Below are positions 8,633-17,825 of a DNA stretch of 64,000 nucleotides, in pieces. Both the position numbers and the translations under genes were made by a program. The stretch is from Actinomadura opuntiae (GTDB lineage Bacteria; Actinomycetota; Actinomycetes; Streptosporangiales; Streptosporangiaceae), in assembly GCF_030283205.1 (NCBI RefSeq), contig NZ_JASNWF010000020.1, positions 1 through 64,000 of the forward strand, given 5' to 3'. Position 1 is the stretch's first letter. Every line of letters starts with the position of its first letter. The notes beneath the pieces were generated by a model, which did no database searches, was not told the DNA's origin, and was given only the letters and a program-made list of their open reading frames with translations.

Positions 8633-9690
8633 CCCCCAAACGGGTGCTGGCGGCGTGCGCGCTCGCCGCCGCCGCGGCGCTGTTCGTCGCGCTGATCTTC
8701 GTGCCGATCCTGTTCGGCGCGAGCCAGTTCATGTTCGGCGGCAGCGTGAACGGCGGCTGCGTCGACACCGCGGGCGCGGGCGCGCAGCCGGCGGAGGCGA
8801 CCGACGCCAAGGCGATCCCGGCGGACTACCTCGACCTCTACAAGAAGGCCGGCAAGGACTACGGCATCCCGTGGAACGTCCTGGCGGGCATCGGCGAGGT
8901 CGAGACCGGGCACGGCACCTCGAACTCGGCGGGCGTGCACAGCGGCGAGAACTACGCGGGCGCGGGCGGGCCGATGCAGTTCCTCGACCCGACGTTCAAG
9001 GCGTTCGCGGTGGACGGGAACAAGGACGGCAAGAAGAACCGCTACGACCCGGCCGACGCGATCCCGACCGCCGCCGCCTACCTCAAGCACAACGGCGCCC
9101 CGCAGCGGATGAAGACCGCGATCTTCCAGTACAACCACTCGTGGGACTACGTGAATCTGGTCCTGACCTGGGCGAAGCGGTACGCCAACGGCGACTTCGA
9201 GGCCGTCCAGTCCAACGGGGTCAACTGCGAGGACAACGACCTTCCGGCGAACGCCAGCGCGCTCGTCCAGAAGATCATCGCGTTCGCGCTGGCACAGCGC
9301 GGCAAGCCGTACGTGTTCGGCGCCACCGGGCCGGACGCGTGGGACTGCTCCAGCCTGGTGCAGGCCGCCTACCGGGCGGTGGGGCTGGCCATCCCGCGCA
9401 CCACGTTCGAGCAGTGGCCGTTCGGGGTGAAGGTTGCCAAGGGCAAGGAGCAGCCCGGCGACCTGGTGTTCTTCAACTCGGGCCCGGGCACGTCGGCGGA
9501 CAACCCCGGCCATGTCGGGATGGTGATCGGCAAGGGCAAGATGATCGTGGCGAGCTGCTCGTCGTGCGTGCCCGCGATCGGCGTGAAGACCTACAAGCGG
9601 CCCGACTGGGTGGGCGTGACGCGCCCGCTGGCCAATCCGCAGCTGAAGAGCAAGGTCGGGCAGCTCGCCGCGCAGCAGCCCGGCGGCTGA
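8629..9690 (+). CDS. bifunctional lytic transglycosylase / NlpC-P60 peptidoglycan hydrolase
   Basis: 353 aa coupled by ATGA overlap. A membrane anchor lies at about residues 5-32. It is followed by a goose-type/SLT lytic transglycosylase domain (about 65-190, IGEVETGHGT with probable catalytic Glu92) and an NlpC/P60 peptidase domain (about 215-340, DCSSLVQ with Cys240, and GHVGMV with His295). Such two-domain enzymes (VirB1/TcpG-like) cut both glycan and stem peptide to open the wall for a transfer apparatus. It closes the operon; only 11 bases separate it from the convergent RNase gene. Confidence 0.92.
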   Translation: MTPKRVLAACALAAAAALFVALIFVPILFGASQFMFGGSVNGGCVDTAGAGAQPAEATDAKAIPADYLDLYKKAGKDYGIPWNVLAGIGEVETGHGTSNSAGVHSGENYAGAGGPMQFLDPTFKAFAVDGNKDGKKNRYDPADAIPTAAAYLKHNGAPQRMKTAIFQYNHSWDYVNLVLTWAKRYANGDFEAVQSNGVNCEDNDLPANASALVQKIIAFALAQRGKPYVFGATGPDAWDCSSLVQAAYRAVGLAIPRTTFEQWPFGVKVAKGKEQPGDLVFFNSGPGTSADNPGHVGMVIGKGKMIVASCSSCVPAIGVKTYKRPDWVGVTRPLANPQLKSKVGQLAAQQPGG

Positions 9691-9701
9691 CCCGCCCGGC
9701 G

Positions 9702-10088
9702 TCAGCAGCGGAAGTCGATGTCGTAGAACGTGCCGTAGTGGTCCGGTGTCCAGTACATCCCGTCGTGGCCGAGATGGTCGGACGTGATGATGCGGCGTGC
9801 GCCGCGCGTGGAACTGCCGGGCGTCGTCACCGTGTACTCGTGGTAATAGCCCCGCGGCTCCTTCGGCAGCTGTCCTTCCCGGTTCTGGAAGACGATGCCG
9901 TCCTGCGGATAAGGGAACGGTCCACCTTCGTCGATCAGCGCGATCGTGTCATCGGCCTGCGACGGGAGCGCCGTCTCGCAGACGGGGGAGACGGCGGTGG
10001 CGGCGTTCGCCGCGGGGCCGGTGAGTCCCGCGATGAGCAGGGCGGCTGGGAGGAGTGCGCGGCGGAATTTGTGGCGAGCGGTCTTCAT
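9702..10088 (-). CDS. secreted guanyl-specific ribonuclease (RNase Sa/T1 family)
   Basis: 128 aa with a cleavable signal peptide (cut near ANAA, residues 27-30). The mature part matches the microbial RNase Sa/barnase class: EGGPFPYPQDG, FQNREG, YYHEYTV, RGARRI and DHYGTF. The catalytic set of RNase Sa appears as Glu84, Arg95, Arg99 and His117, and Cys37/Cys128 can form the terminal disulfide. It should cleave extracellular RNA after guanosine. No barstar-like inhibitor gene is adjacent, consistent with export of a Sec substrate that folds outside. Confidence 0.93.
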   Translation of the reverse strand: MKTARHKFRRALLPAALLIAGLTGPAANAATAVSPVCETALPSQADDTIALIDEGGPFPYPQDGIVFQNREGQLPKEPRGYYHEYTVTTPGSSTRGARRIITSDHLGHDGMYWTPDHYGTFYDIDFRC

Positions 10089-10112
10089 GGGGCGAGTGTC
10101 GCACCGGGGTGC

Positions 10113-10637
10113 TCAGCGGAAGCGCCGTTTGCCGACTACTAGCAGGACGTCGCGGAGTGCGTCGGCCGCGTCGCGGACGGCCTCCGCGGGCACCCCGGCC
10201 ATGGCCTCCCGGTGCGCGCGGGACGAGGCATCCAGGGCCAGCGCGGTGACTCGCAGGCCCTCGGGGGTGAGCTGGACGAAGCGGCTGCGGGCGTCGCCGG
10301 TGTTGGCCTCGCGCTCGATGTAGCCGGCCTTCTGCAGCCGTTGCAGCACGTTGCTGGTGCCGCCGGAGGTGAGGAACGCCGACCGGGTCAGCTCGCTCGG
10401 GCGCAGCCGGTACGGTTCGCCGGCCCTGGTCAGCACGGTCAGCACCTCGAACTCGGCGTAGGTGAGGCCGAGCTCGGCCAGCTCGCCGCGCAGGGCCTGC
10501 TGGACGAGCGCCCCGATCCGCGCGGCGCGCTTGCTGACCTCCAGCATCGCGATGACGTCCTCGCCGAGACCGTCGCGGCGCCAGGCAGCGGCCAGCTCGT
10601 CCACCTCGTCCCGGCGCCCGCCGTCGTCATCGCGCAC
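10113..10637 (-). CDS. MarR family transcriptional regulator
   Basis: 174 aa with a winged-helix core: LTYAEFEVLTVLTRAG, then recognition region SGGTSNVLQRLQKAGYIER and wing GDARSRFVQLTPEG. It starts at GTG 10637. TATTCT lies on the minus strand at 10649-10644, six bases before the start, so its transcript is probably leaderless. It is divergent from the amidohydrolase gene across about 60 bp that hold two palindromes. It most likely represses both promoters and responds to a ligand linked to the hydrolase. The ligand is unknown. Confidence 0.9.
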   Translation of the reverse strand: MRDDDGGRRDEVDELAAAWRRDGLGEDVIAMLEVSKRAARIGALVQQALRGELAELGLTYAEFEVLTVLTRAGEPYRLRPSELTRSAFLTSGGTSNVLQRLQKAGYIEREANTGDARSRFVQLTPEGLRVTALALDASSRAHREAMAGVPAEAVRDAADALRDVLLVVGKRRFR

Positions 10638-10662
10638 ACCCCGAGAATACTCGTCCTCTGTA

Positions 10663-10698
10663 TTGCTTTTCTAAAAGCTTCTTTTTAAGCTTTGCGAC
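10663..10698. promoter_or_regulatory. divergent leaderless promoters with MarR operator-like palindromes
   Basis: For the rightward gene, TTGCTT (10663-10668), a 17-bp spacer, TAAGCT (10686-10691) and 7 nt lead straight to ATG 10699. GCTTTT-CT-AAAAGC (10665-10678) is a palindrome over the -35 region of both genes. AAAGCTT (10674-10680) and AAGCTTT (10687-10693) form a second inverted repeat over the -10. A dimeric MarR protein would be well placed here. Seen directly; binding is inferred. Confidence 0.7.
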
Positions 10699-11988
10699 AT
10701 GACATCCTCTCTGCTGCTCCGCAACGGCACCGTCATCGACACCGCTCCGGCGCCCAGGGTTCTCGGACGCGCGGACGTGCTCGTCGAGGACGGACGGATC
10801 GCCGCGGTCGGCCCCGGCCTGACCGCGCCGGCCGGCGCCGAGGTGCTGGACGCCACCGATCGCATCGTGATGCCGGGTCTTGTCGACACCCACCGGCACA
10901 CCTGGCAGACCGGCATCCGCGCGATCCTGCCCGACAGCACGCTGCCCGCTTACCTGCAGCGCGTGCTCGGCGAACTGGCGCCCCGGTACCGTCCCGACGA
11001 CGTCTACACAGGGACCCTCGCCGGGGCGCTGGAGTGCCTCGACTCCGGGATCACGACGGTCGTCGACTGGTCGCACATCATGTTCAGCCCTGACCACACC
11101 GACGCCGACATCGCGGCGCTCCGCGCGTCCGGCGTCCGCGCCGTGTTCGGCTACTGCTACGGCGGCGGCGACGACCTCGACGCGCTCGCCGCCGAGACGA
11201 CCCGCGTCCACCGCGAGTACTTCGAAGCGCAGTCCGGGCCCGTGTCGATGTGGCTGGCCGCGCTCGGCCCGGAGATCGCCGGGGAGGCCCGCGCGCTGGC
11301 CGAGTGGCGGCTGGCCCGCGACCTCGGCCTGCCGGTCACCGTCCACATGGGCGGCCACGGAGCCGGGAGCGCCGCGCGGGGGCTGGCATTCCTGGAGGAC
11401 AACGGCCTGCTCGGCCACCCCGCCATGTACGTGCACGCCAACTTCTACACCGACGAGGCGTTCAAGAAGATCGCGGCCAACGGCGGCACCGTCTCTGCCA
11501 CGCCCGGCGTCGAGGCGGCGCTCGGCATCGGCGATCCGGCCACCGGACGGGCGCACGCAGCCGGCGTTCCCATCGGGCTCGGCGCCGACACCGTCGCCAG
11601 CGGACCGGGCGACATGTTCGGCGTCATGCGGGCGGCCTACTTCCTGGAGCGCGCCCGGCCGGACGGCGCCGGCACCTGGTTCACCACCGCGCAGGCCCTG
11701 CGCGCCGCGACCCTCGGCGGTGCCGAGGTGGCCGGGCTGGCCGACGTCACCGGATCCCTGACGCCGGGAAAGCAGGCCGACCTCATCGTCCTGCGCACCG
11801 ACAGCCTCGGCATGGCGGCGGCGCACGACCCGATCGCGGCGGTCGTCCTGTCCGCCGAGACCCGCCATGTCGACACCGTCCTGGTCGGCGGCCGGGTGCT
11901 GAAGCGGGCGGGGGTGCTGCAAGGCCACGACGTCCCGTCGCTGCTGGACGCGGTGCGGTCGTCGGCGGGGCGCCTCGCCGCCGCCTGA
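10699..11988 (+). CDS. amidohydrolase (cytosine deaminase/TrzN-like metal-dependent hydrolase)
   Basis: 429 aa of the amidohydrolase superfamily. An N-terminal beta-sandwich leads to the metal motif GLVDTHRHTWQ (HxH). Later come VTVHMGGHG and MYVHANFYTDEAF (barrel His ligands) and GLGADTVASG (catalytic Asp). It ends with the typical GSLTPGKQADLIVL return to the beta-sandwich. These enzymes deaminate or hydrolyse ring C-N bonds of purines, pyrimidines, triazines or adenosine-like compounds. The substrate cannot be read from sequence. It is divergent from and probably controlled by the adjacent MarR regulator. Confidence 0.88.
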   Translation: MTSSLLLRNGTVIDTAPAPRVLGRADVLVEDGRIAAVGPGLTAPAGAEVLDATDRIVMPGLVDTHRHTWQTGIRAILPDSTLPAYLQRVLGELAPRYRPDDVYTGTLAGALECLDSGITTVVDWSHIMFSPDHTDADIAALRASGVRAVFGYCYGGGDDLDALAAETTRVHREYFEAQSGPVSMWLAALGPEIAGEARALAEWRLARDLGLPVTVHMGGHGAGSAARGLAFLEDNGLLGHPAMYVHANFYTDEAFKKIAANGGTVSATPGVEAALGIGDPATGRAHAAGVPIGLGADTVASGPGDMFGVMRAAYFLERARPDGAGTWFTTAQALRAATLGGAEVAGLADVTGSLTPGKQADLIVLRTDSLGMAAAHDPIAAVVLSAETRHVDTVLVGGRVLKRAGVLQGHDVPSLLDAVRSSAGRLAAA

Positions 11989-12040
11989 CCCGGCGAAAAA
12001 TCCGGCGAAGACCGTCCGCACCGCGTGGCATGCTGGCGGC

Positions 12041-12814
12041 GTGGAGTCCGAGATACGCGTCCGCATCGCCGACGACCTGCTGTTCTTCCTGCCCGCCGCG
12101 CGCCGCGAACCGGTGAACCGGGTCCCGTGGGACGGGACGTCGACGCTCGGGCACGTCGTGGAGTCGCTCGGGGTCCCGCTCCCCGAGGCCGGCCGGATGA
12201 CCGTCCGCGGCGAGCCCGTCGAACCGTCCGCCCGGCCGTCCGCCGGGGACGAGGTCCGCGTGGACGCCGTGCCCCGCCCCCAGCCGGTCCCGCTCGACCC
12301 CGGCCAGGAGGCGCCCCGCTTCCTGCTCGACGTCCATCTCGGCACGCTGGCGCGCCGGATGCGGCTCCTCGGCCTCGACACCGCCTACCACAACGACATG
12401 GACGACCCGGCGCTGGTCGTCCAGGCGAACGACGAGCGCCGCGTCCTGCTCACCCAGGACCGCGGCCTCCTGCGCCGCCGCGCCCTCTGGTTCGGCGCCT
12501 ACGTCCGCGGCTCCCGCCCCGACGACCAGCTCCGCGACGTCCTCGACCGGTTCGCGCCGGTGCTGAGCCCGTGGACGCGCTGCACCGCCTGCAACGGCGT
12601 GCTCCTCCCCGTCGACAAGACGGAGATCGAGCGCGACCTCGAGGCGGGCACGCGCCGCAGCTACGACGTCTACGGCCGCTGCGCCGGCTGCGGCCAGGTG
12701 TACTGGCGCGGCGCCCACGGCGACCATCTTGAGAAGATCGTCGACGAGGCGATCCGCCGGGTCGAGACGGCCCGCACCGGAACCGTCCGGGCGGAACCGG
12801 CCGTCTCAGAATGA
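12041..12814 (+). CDS. Mut7-C RNase domain protein with N-terminal ubiquitin-like fold
   Basis: 257 aa from GTG 12041. Residues about 1-80 form a Mut7-C ubiquitin-like (ThiS/MoaD-type beta-grasp) domain. After it comes the Mut7-C PIN-like RNase domain (FLLDVHLGTLARRMRLLG, then LLTQDRGLL, with Asp residues typical of PIN metal sites). The C-terminus carries a zinc-binding CTACN...CAGCGQVYW pair. In other bacteria this fusion is annotated as a probable RNase acting in RNA processing or toxin-like roles, with no settled function. It is followed closely by the NUDIX gene. Confidence 0.88.
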   Translation: MESEIRVRIADDLLFFLPAARREPVNRVPWDGTSTLGHVVESLGVPLPEAGRMTVRGEPVEPSARPSAGDEVRVDAVPRPQPVPLDPGQEAPRFLLDVHLGTLARRMRLLGLDTAYHNDMDDPALVVQANDERRVLLTQDRGLLRRRALWFGAYVRGSRPDDQLRDVLDRFAPVLSPWTRCTACNGVLLPVDKTEIERDLEAGTRRSYDVYGRCAGCGQVYWRGAHGDHLEKIVDEAIRRVETARTGTVRAEPAVSE

Positions 12815-12833
12815 CCGGACGGAACGGGAGGGG

Positions 12834-13229
12834 CTGGTCACCATCGGCGATCTGGTAGTCGTGGGCGCGGCGATCATCCGGGACGGGCGGCTGCTCGCCG
12901 CCCAGCGGGCCGAGCCGCCGCACATGGCGGGCGGCTGGGAGCTGCCCGGCGGCAAGGTGGACCCGGGCGAGTCCGACGAGGACGCCGTCGTCCGCGAGTG
13001 CCACGAGGAGCTCGCGATCAAGATCCGCCCGGTCCGCCGCGTCGGCGGCGACTGGCGGCTGAGCGAGCGCGCCCTGCTGCGCGTCTGGACCGCCGAGATC
13101 GTCGAGGGCGAGCCGCGGGCCCTGGAGCACCTGGCCCTGCGCTGGCTCGCCCGCGACGAGCTGTACGACGTCGCCTGGCTCCCCGGCGACCGTCCCGTCA
13201 TCGCCGAACTGGAGCCCGGCCTCGGCTGA
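12834..13229 (+). CDS. NUDIX hydrolase (MutT/CTP pyrophosphohydrolase-like)
   Basis: About 131 aa with the core VVVGAAIIRDGRLLAAQRA and a NUDIX box starting GGWELPGGKVDPGES and running to RECHEELAI (positions about 12930-13020). It would hydrolyse damaged or non-canonical nucleoside diphosphate derivatives. The start is uncertain. A GGGAGGGG ribosome site at 12826-12833 precedes the frame, but no ATG, GTG or TTG lies in range. The first codon after it is CTG 12834, given here. The next GTG (12861) would remove the first beta strand. Confidence 0.85.
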   Translation: MVTIGDLVVVGAAIIRDGRLLAAQRAEPPHMAGGWELPGGKVDPGESDEDAVVRECHEELAIKIRPVRRVGGDWRLSERALLRVWTAEIVEGEPRALEHLALRWLARDELYDVAWLPGDRPVIAELEPGLG

Positions 13230-13258
13230 CGGCGCGCCGAGGCCGGCCCGGCCGGCGG

Positions 13259-14287
13259 CTAGGAGATCCGGTTCGCGCCCGCGTAGTCGGAGCGGGTCGA
13301 GAGCTTGGAGATCTTCACCACATCGCCGGTCTGCGGCGCCTGCAGGAACTTGCCGTCGCCGACGTAGATGCCCATGTGGTGCAGGTTGCTGCCGAAGTAG
13401 ACCAGGTCGCCGGCGCGCAGGTCCGACCGGGACACCTTGGTGCCGAGGTCGTACAGGTCGCCGGTGTAGTGCGGCAGGCCGGACTTGCCGACCTGCGCGT
13501 AGGCCCACACGACCAGGCCGGAGCAGTCGAAGGAGTTCGGCCCGGCGGCGCCCCACACGTAGGGCCTGCCGAGCTTGGTGAGCGCCTTGCGGGCCATCCT
13601 CGCCGGCAGGTCCGAGCCCTTGATCGTCGCGGTGAAGCCGGACTTGGGGTCGGTGGTGTGGGTGGTCGTCAGCTTGTCGAGGCGCTTCACGACCTCGTCC
13701 ACCTTGGCCTTGGCGGCCTTGCGGGCGGTCTGCACCTTGGCCTGCGCCTGCTTGACCTGCTCGGTGCGCTCCTGCGCGGCGCGCTGCGCGGCCTCGGCCT
13801 GGTCGACCTGCTTCTGCAGGGCGAGGACGGTGGTGGCCTGGTTCTGCTGGAGGTAGGCCGAGTCGGAGAGGCTGTCGGCGCTGCCGCCGGAGCCGAAGAT
13901 CGCGTCCGGCCCGCCGCTCATGTAGTTGGCGGCGGCCAGCTGCGCGAGCCGCTGCCGGGCGGGCTCGGTCTGCTTGAGCAGCTGCTGCGCGTACTTGGTG
14001 GCGGCCCGCTCGGCCTTGACGGCGCGCCCGAGGTCGACGCGGGTCTTGTTGAACTGCTCGGTCAGCGTCTCGGCCTCGTCGTTCAGTTCCTTGAGGCTCT
14101 GCTTCAGGCCCTTCTCCGTGGTCGGGAGGGGGCTGGGGGAGCCGGACGGCGACGGGGCGGCGGCGAGGCCGAAGGGGGTCGCGGCGTGCGCGGCGACGGG
14201 CGCGGTGGCGCCGAGGCCCGCGAGCAGCAGTGCCGCGGCGGTGACGGCCGGCGCGATGCGCCGCCGATGATGGGGGTCCGGTGCCAA
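13259..14287 (-). CDS. RipA-like secreted NlpC/P60 peptidoglycan endopeptidase
   Basis: 342 aa from TTG 14287, preceded by AGGAG. A signal peptide ends near AHAAT, and a long coiled coil covers about residues 55-220. The C-terminal NlpC/P60 domain has FDCSGLVVWAY (Cys255), HHMGIYVG (about His307) and QAPQTGDVV. It matches D,L-endopeptidases such as RipA/CwlO that split daughter cells or remodel wall; the coiled coil in these enzymes is inhibitory or docks to FtsEX-like partners. The leader contains a c-di-AMP riboswitch, so expression should fall as c-di-AMP rises. Confidence 0.92.
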   Translation of the reverse strand: MAPDPHHRRRIAPAVTAAALLLAGLGATAPVAAHAATPFGLAAAPSPSGSPSPLPTTEKGLKQSLKELNDEAETLTEQFNKTRVDLGRAVKAERAATKYAQQLLKQTEPARQRLAQLAAANYMSGGPDAIFGSGGSADSLSDSAYLQQNQATTVLALQKQVDQAEAAQRAAQERTEQVKQAQAKVQTARKAAKAKVDEVVKRLDKLTTTHTTDPKSGFTATIKGSDLPARMARKALTKLGRPYVWGAAGPNSFDCSGLVVWAYAQVGKSGLPHYTGDLYDLGTKVSRSDLRAGDLVYFGSNLHHMGIYVGDGKFLQAPQTGDVVKISKLSTRSDYAGANRIS

Positions 14288-14309
14288 GCCGGTGTTCTCC
14301 TCTCCTTGC

Positions 14310-14430
14310 TCGCCTACCGGGTTAGCTGACGGGTTCGGGCCAGGAGTCGCCCTACGACGTGCGTCGATTCACCCCAGGGGGATGGGTCCCCGGTTCTCCC
14401 GCGGGTGGGGGCCGCGGCGGATTCGGCGGT
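14310..14430 (-). ncRNA. ydaO/yuaA c-di-AMP riboswitch
   Basis: The minus-strand leader of the NlpC/P60 gene carries the conserved ydaO elements in order: AACCGGGGACCCATC, GGGGTGAATC, AGGGCGACTCCTGGCCCGAA, then CCCGTCAGCTAACCC and GGTAGGCG. The closing GGCG can pair with CGCC at the 5' end. The 3' end lies about 20 bases before the ribosome site. In actinobacteria this RNA class switches off wall-hydrolase genes when c-di-AMP binds. The motif match is near complete. Confidence 0.9.
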
Positions 14431-14567
14431 CCGATCGCAGCCCCGGGGGGTGGGGCTCCGGACGACCGGATCTCGGGAAGATTACAAAGGATGGGCAAAG
14501 ATGGCCAATCGGGGCCCCTGTGAGCCATGAGACGGGCGGCTCGGGGCGGGCGGCGCCGTACGCCAAG

Positions 14568-14573
14568 TAGAAT
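14568..14573 (+). promoter_or_regulatory. probable -10 element of typA
   Basis: TAGAAT lies 55 bases before the typA start in a short A/T-richer patch. No convincing -35 is seen. The rest of the roughly 340-bp gap is occupied by the riboswitch leader of the divergent gene and otherwise shows nothing I recognise. Confidence 0.45.
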
Positions 14574-14628
14574 GAACGCAGCCGCGCGTCTGCGGCGACT
14601 CCCGCACTCTCACGCAAGGCGAGCCCGC

Positions 14629-16482
<1,854 letters not shown>

Positions 16483-16503
16483 CCTCCGGCACAGGCCAGG
16501 CCG

Positions 16504-16553
16504 AAAGGAAGCGGCCCCGCGGTTCTCGAAACCGCGGGGCCGCTTCCTTTTCG
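16504..16553. terminator. bidirectional intrinsic terminator between typA and FHA gene
   Basis: A 21-bp perfect inverted repeat has arms beginning AAAGGAAGCGGCCCC and ending CGGGGCCGCTTCCTTT around a five-base CTCGA loop. It is flanked by T-rich sequence on the plus strand and, by symmetry, on the minus strand. It sits between two convergent genes and should stop transcription both ways. Confidence 0.9.
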
Positions 16554-16562
16554 CGCGTCGTG

Positions 16563-17825
16563 CTAGTTCAGCTGGACGGTGCCGGTCACGTCGGCGGCCA
16601 GGCGGAGCTGGTCGCCGTCGCGCAGCGGGGCCTCCACGCCGCGCGGGAGGCGCTCGCCGTTGACGAACGTCCCGTTGGTGGAGCCCTCGTCGCGGACCCA
16701 CGCCGTGCCGGACGGATCGAGCCAGACCGTCGAGTGCCGCCGCGACACGTTGTCGTACTGCGTGAACGTGGCGGCCACCGGCGACTGGCCGGCGTCGCGG
16801 CCGAGCACCAGGTGCTGGCCGACCGACACCTTCAGCTCGCCGGTCGGGAACTGCACCCGAAGGACAGGAGTGCCCTTCTGCGGCAGCGGGCGCAGGCACG
16901 AGTCGCACTGCGCGGCGCCCGGGTTGGTCAGCACCGCCTCGCAGTACGGGCACATGAACGCCGTGCTGTCGGGCTGCTGCGGGTGCTGGTGGCCCCTCTG
17001 CTGCTCGGGCGGCAGCAGCGTCGCCTCCCGCCCGTGCGGCGGGGGCATCGGCGGCTGCTGCGGCGGCGGGCCGAACTGGTGGTCGCCCGGCCCGGGCTGC
17101 GGCATGTACTGGTCCGGCGGCTGGTACTGCTGCTCGGGCTGCCGGTACTGGTCGGGCGGCGGCTGGTGCTGCGGCGGCTGGCCCCACTGGTCCTGCTGCT
17201 GGGGCTGCTGCTGCGGCGGCGGCATCGACCACGGGTCGGCCGGCTGCTGTCCGTGCTGGGGAGCGCCGTGTTGGGGAGCACCGTGCTGCGGAGCGCCGTG
17301 TTGGGGAGCGCCGTGCTGCGGCTGCTGCGGCGGCGGCCCGGGCGGCTGGCCCCACTGGTCGGGCTGCTGCGGCGGCGGGCCCCACGCGTCCGGCTGCTGC
17401 GGCGGCGGGCCCCACTGGTCCTGCTGCGGCTGCCCGTGCTGCGGCGGAGGACCGCCGCGCTGCGGGGCACCGTGCTGAGGAGCGCCGTGTTGGGGAGCGC
17501 CGTGCTGCGGGGGCTGCTGGTAGTCGTGCTGGGGCGGCTGCTGGTACGGCTGGCCGTGCTGCGGGGGGAAGCCCCCGTGCTGGGGGGCACCGTGCTGAGG
17601 GGCGCCGTGTTGGGGAGCGCCGTGCTGCGGGGCACCGTGCTGGGGAGCGCCGTGCTGCGGGGCACCGTGCTGGGGAGCGCCGTGCTGGGGCGGGCCCTGG
17701 TCGTAGCCGCCGGGACCGGCCCGGTGGCCGCCTCCCGGCCGCGCCAGATTCGCCCCGCAGCTCAGGCAGAGCAGATCGCCCTGCTGGTACGGCTCGTCAC
17801 AGACAGGACAGTTCAAGGTCGCCAT
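16563..17825 (-). CDS. zinc-ribbon and FHA domain protein with GAPQH repeats
   Basis: 420 aa. The N-terminus holds a zinc ribbon (CPVCDEP...CLSCG). A long Pro/Gln/His-rich linker contains three blocks of tandem GAPQH repeats and WGPPPQQPD repeats. Near residues 285-305 a second CPYCEAVL...CDSC ribbon appears. The C-terminus is an FHA domain (VLGRDAGQSP, NVSRRHSTVW, DEGSTNGTFVNG) that binds phosphothreonine. Being the last gene of the kinase/AAA/radical-SAM operon, it is the natural reader of phosphorylation by that kinase. Its start overlaps the radical SAM stop by 13 bases. Confidence 0.9.
   Translation of the reverse strand: MATLNCPVCDEPYQQGDLLCLSCGANLARPGGGHRAGPGGYDQGPPQHGAPQHGAPQHGAPQHGAPQHGAPQHGAPQHGAPQHGGFPPQHGQPYQQPPQHDYQQPPQHGAPQHGAPQHGAPQRGGPPPQHGQPQQDQWGPPPQQPDAWGPPPQQPDQWGQPPGPPPQQPQHGAPQHGAPQHGAPQHGAPQHGQQPADPWSMPPPQQQPQQQDQWGQPPQHQPPPDQYRQPEQQYQPPDQYMPQPGPGDHQFGPPPQQPPMPPPHGREATLLPPEQQRGHQHPQQPDSTAFMCPYCEAVLTNPGAAQCDSCLRPLPQKGTPVLRVQFPTGELKVSVGQHLVLGRDAGQSPVAATFTQYDNVSRRHSTVWLDPSGTAWVRDEGSTNGTFVNGERLPRGVEAPLRDGDQLRLAADVTGTVQLN
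17255..17700 (-). repeat. 15-bp tandem repeats encoding GAPQH
   Basis: Three clusters (about 17262-17325, 17458-17512 and 17575-17695) of a 15-bp unit read GGAGCGCCGTGCTGG with small variations on the plus strand. They give 5, 3 and 8 GAPQH copies in the FHA protein. Copies differ at a few synonymous sites, as expected of slippage and recombination inside a coding repeat. Confidence 0.9.

Noticed and set aside
1..9690. Integrative conjugative element
   Set aside because: No relaxase, integrase, att repeat or tRNA is visible in the window, so the secretion genes alone do not establish a mobile element.
17255..17700. Regular repeats that might be a CRISPR array
   Set aside because: The unit is 15 bp, contiguous and in frame as GAPQH codons; there are no unique spacers.
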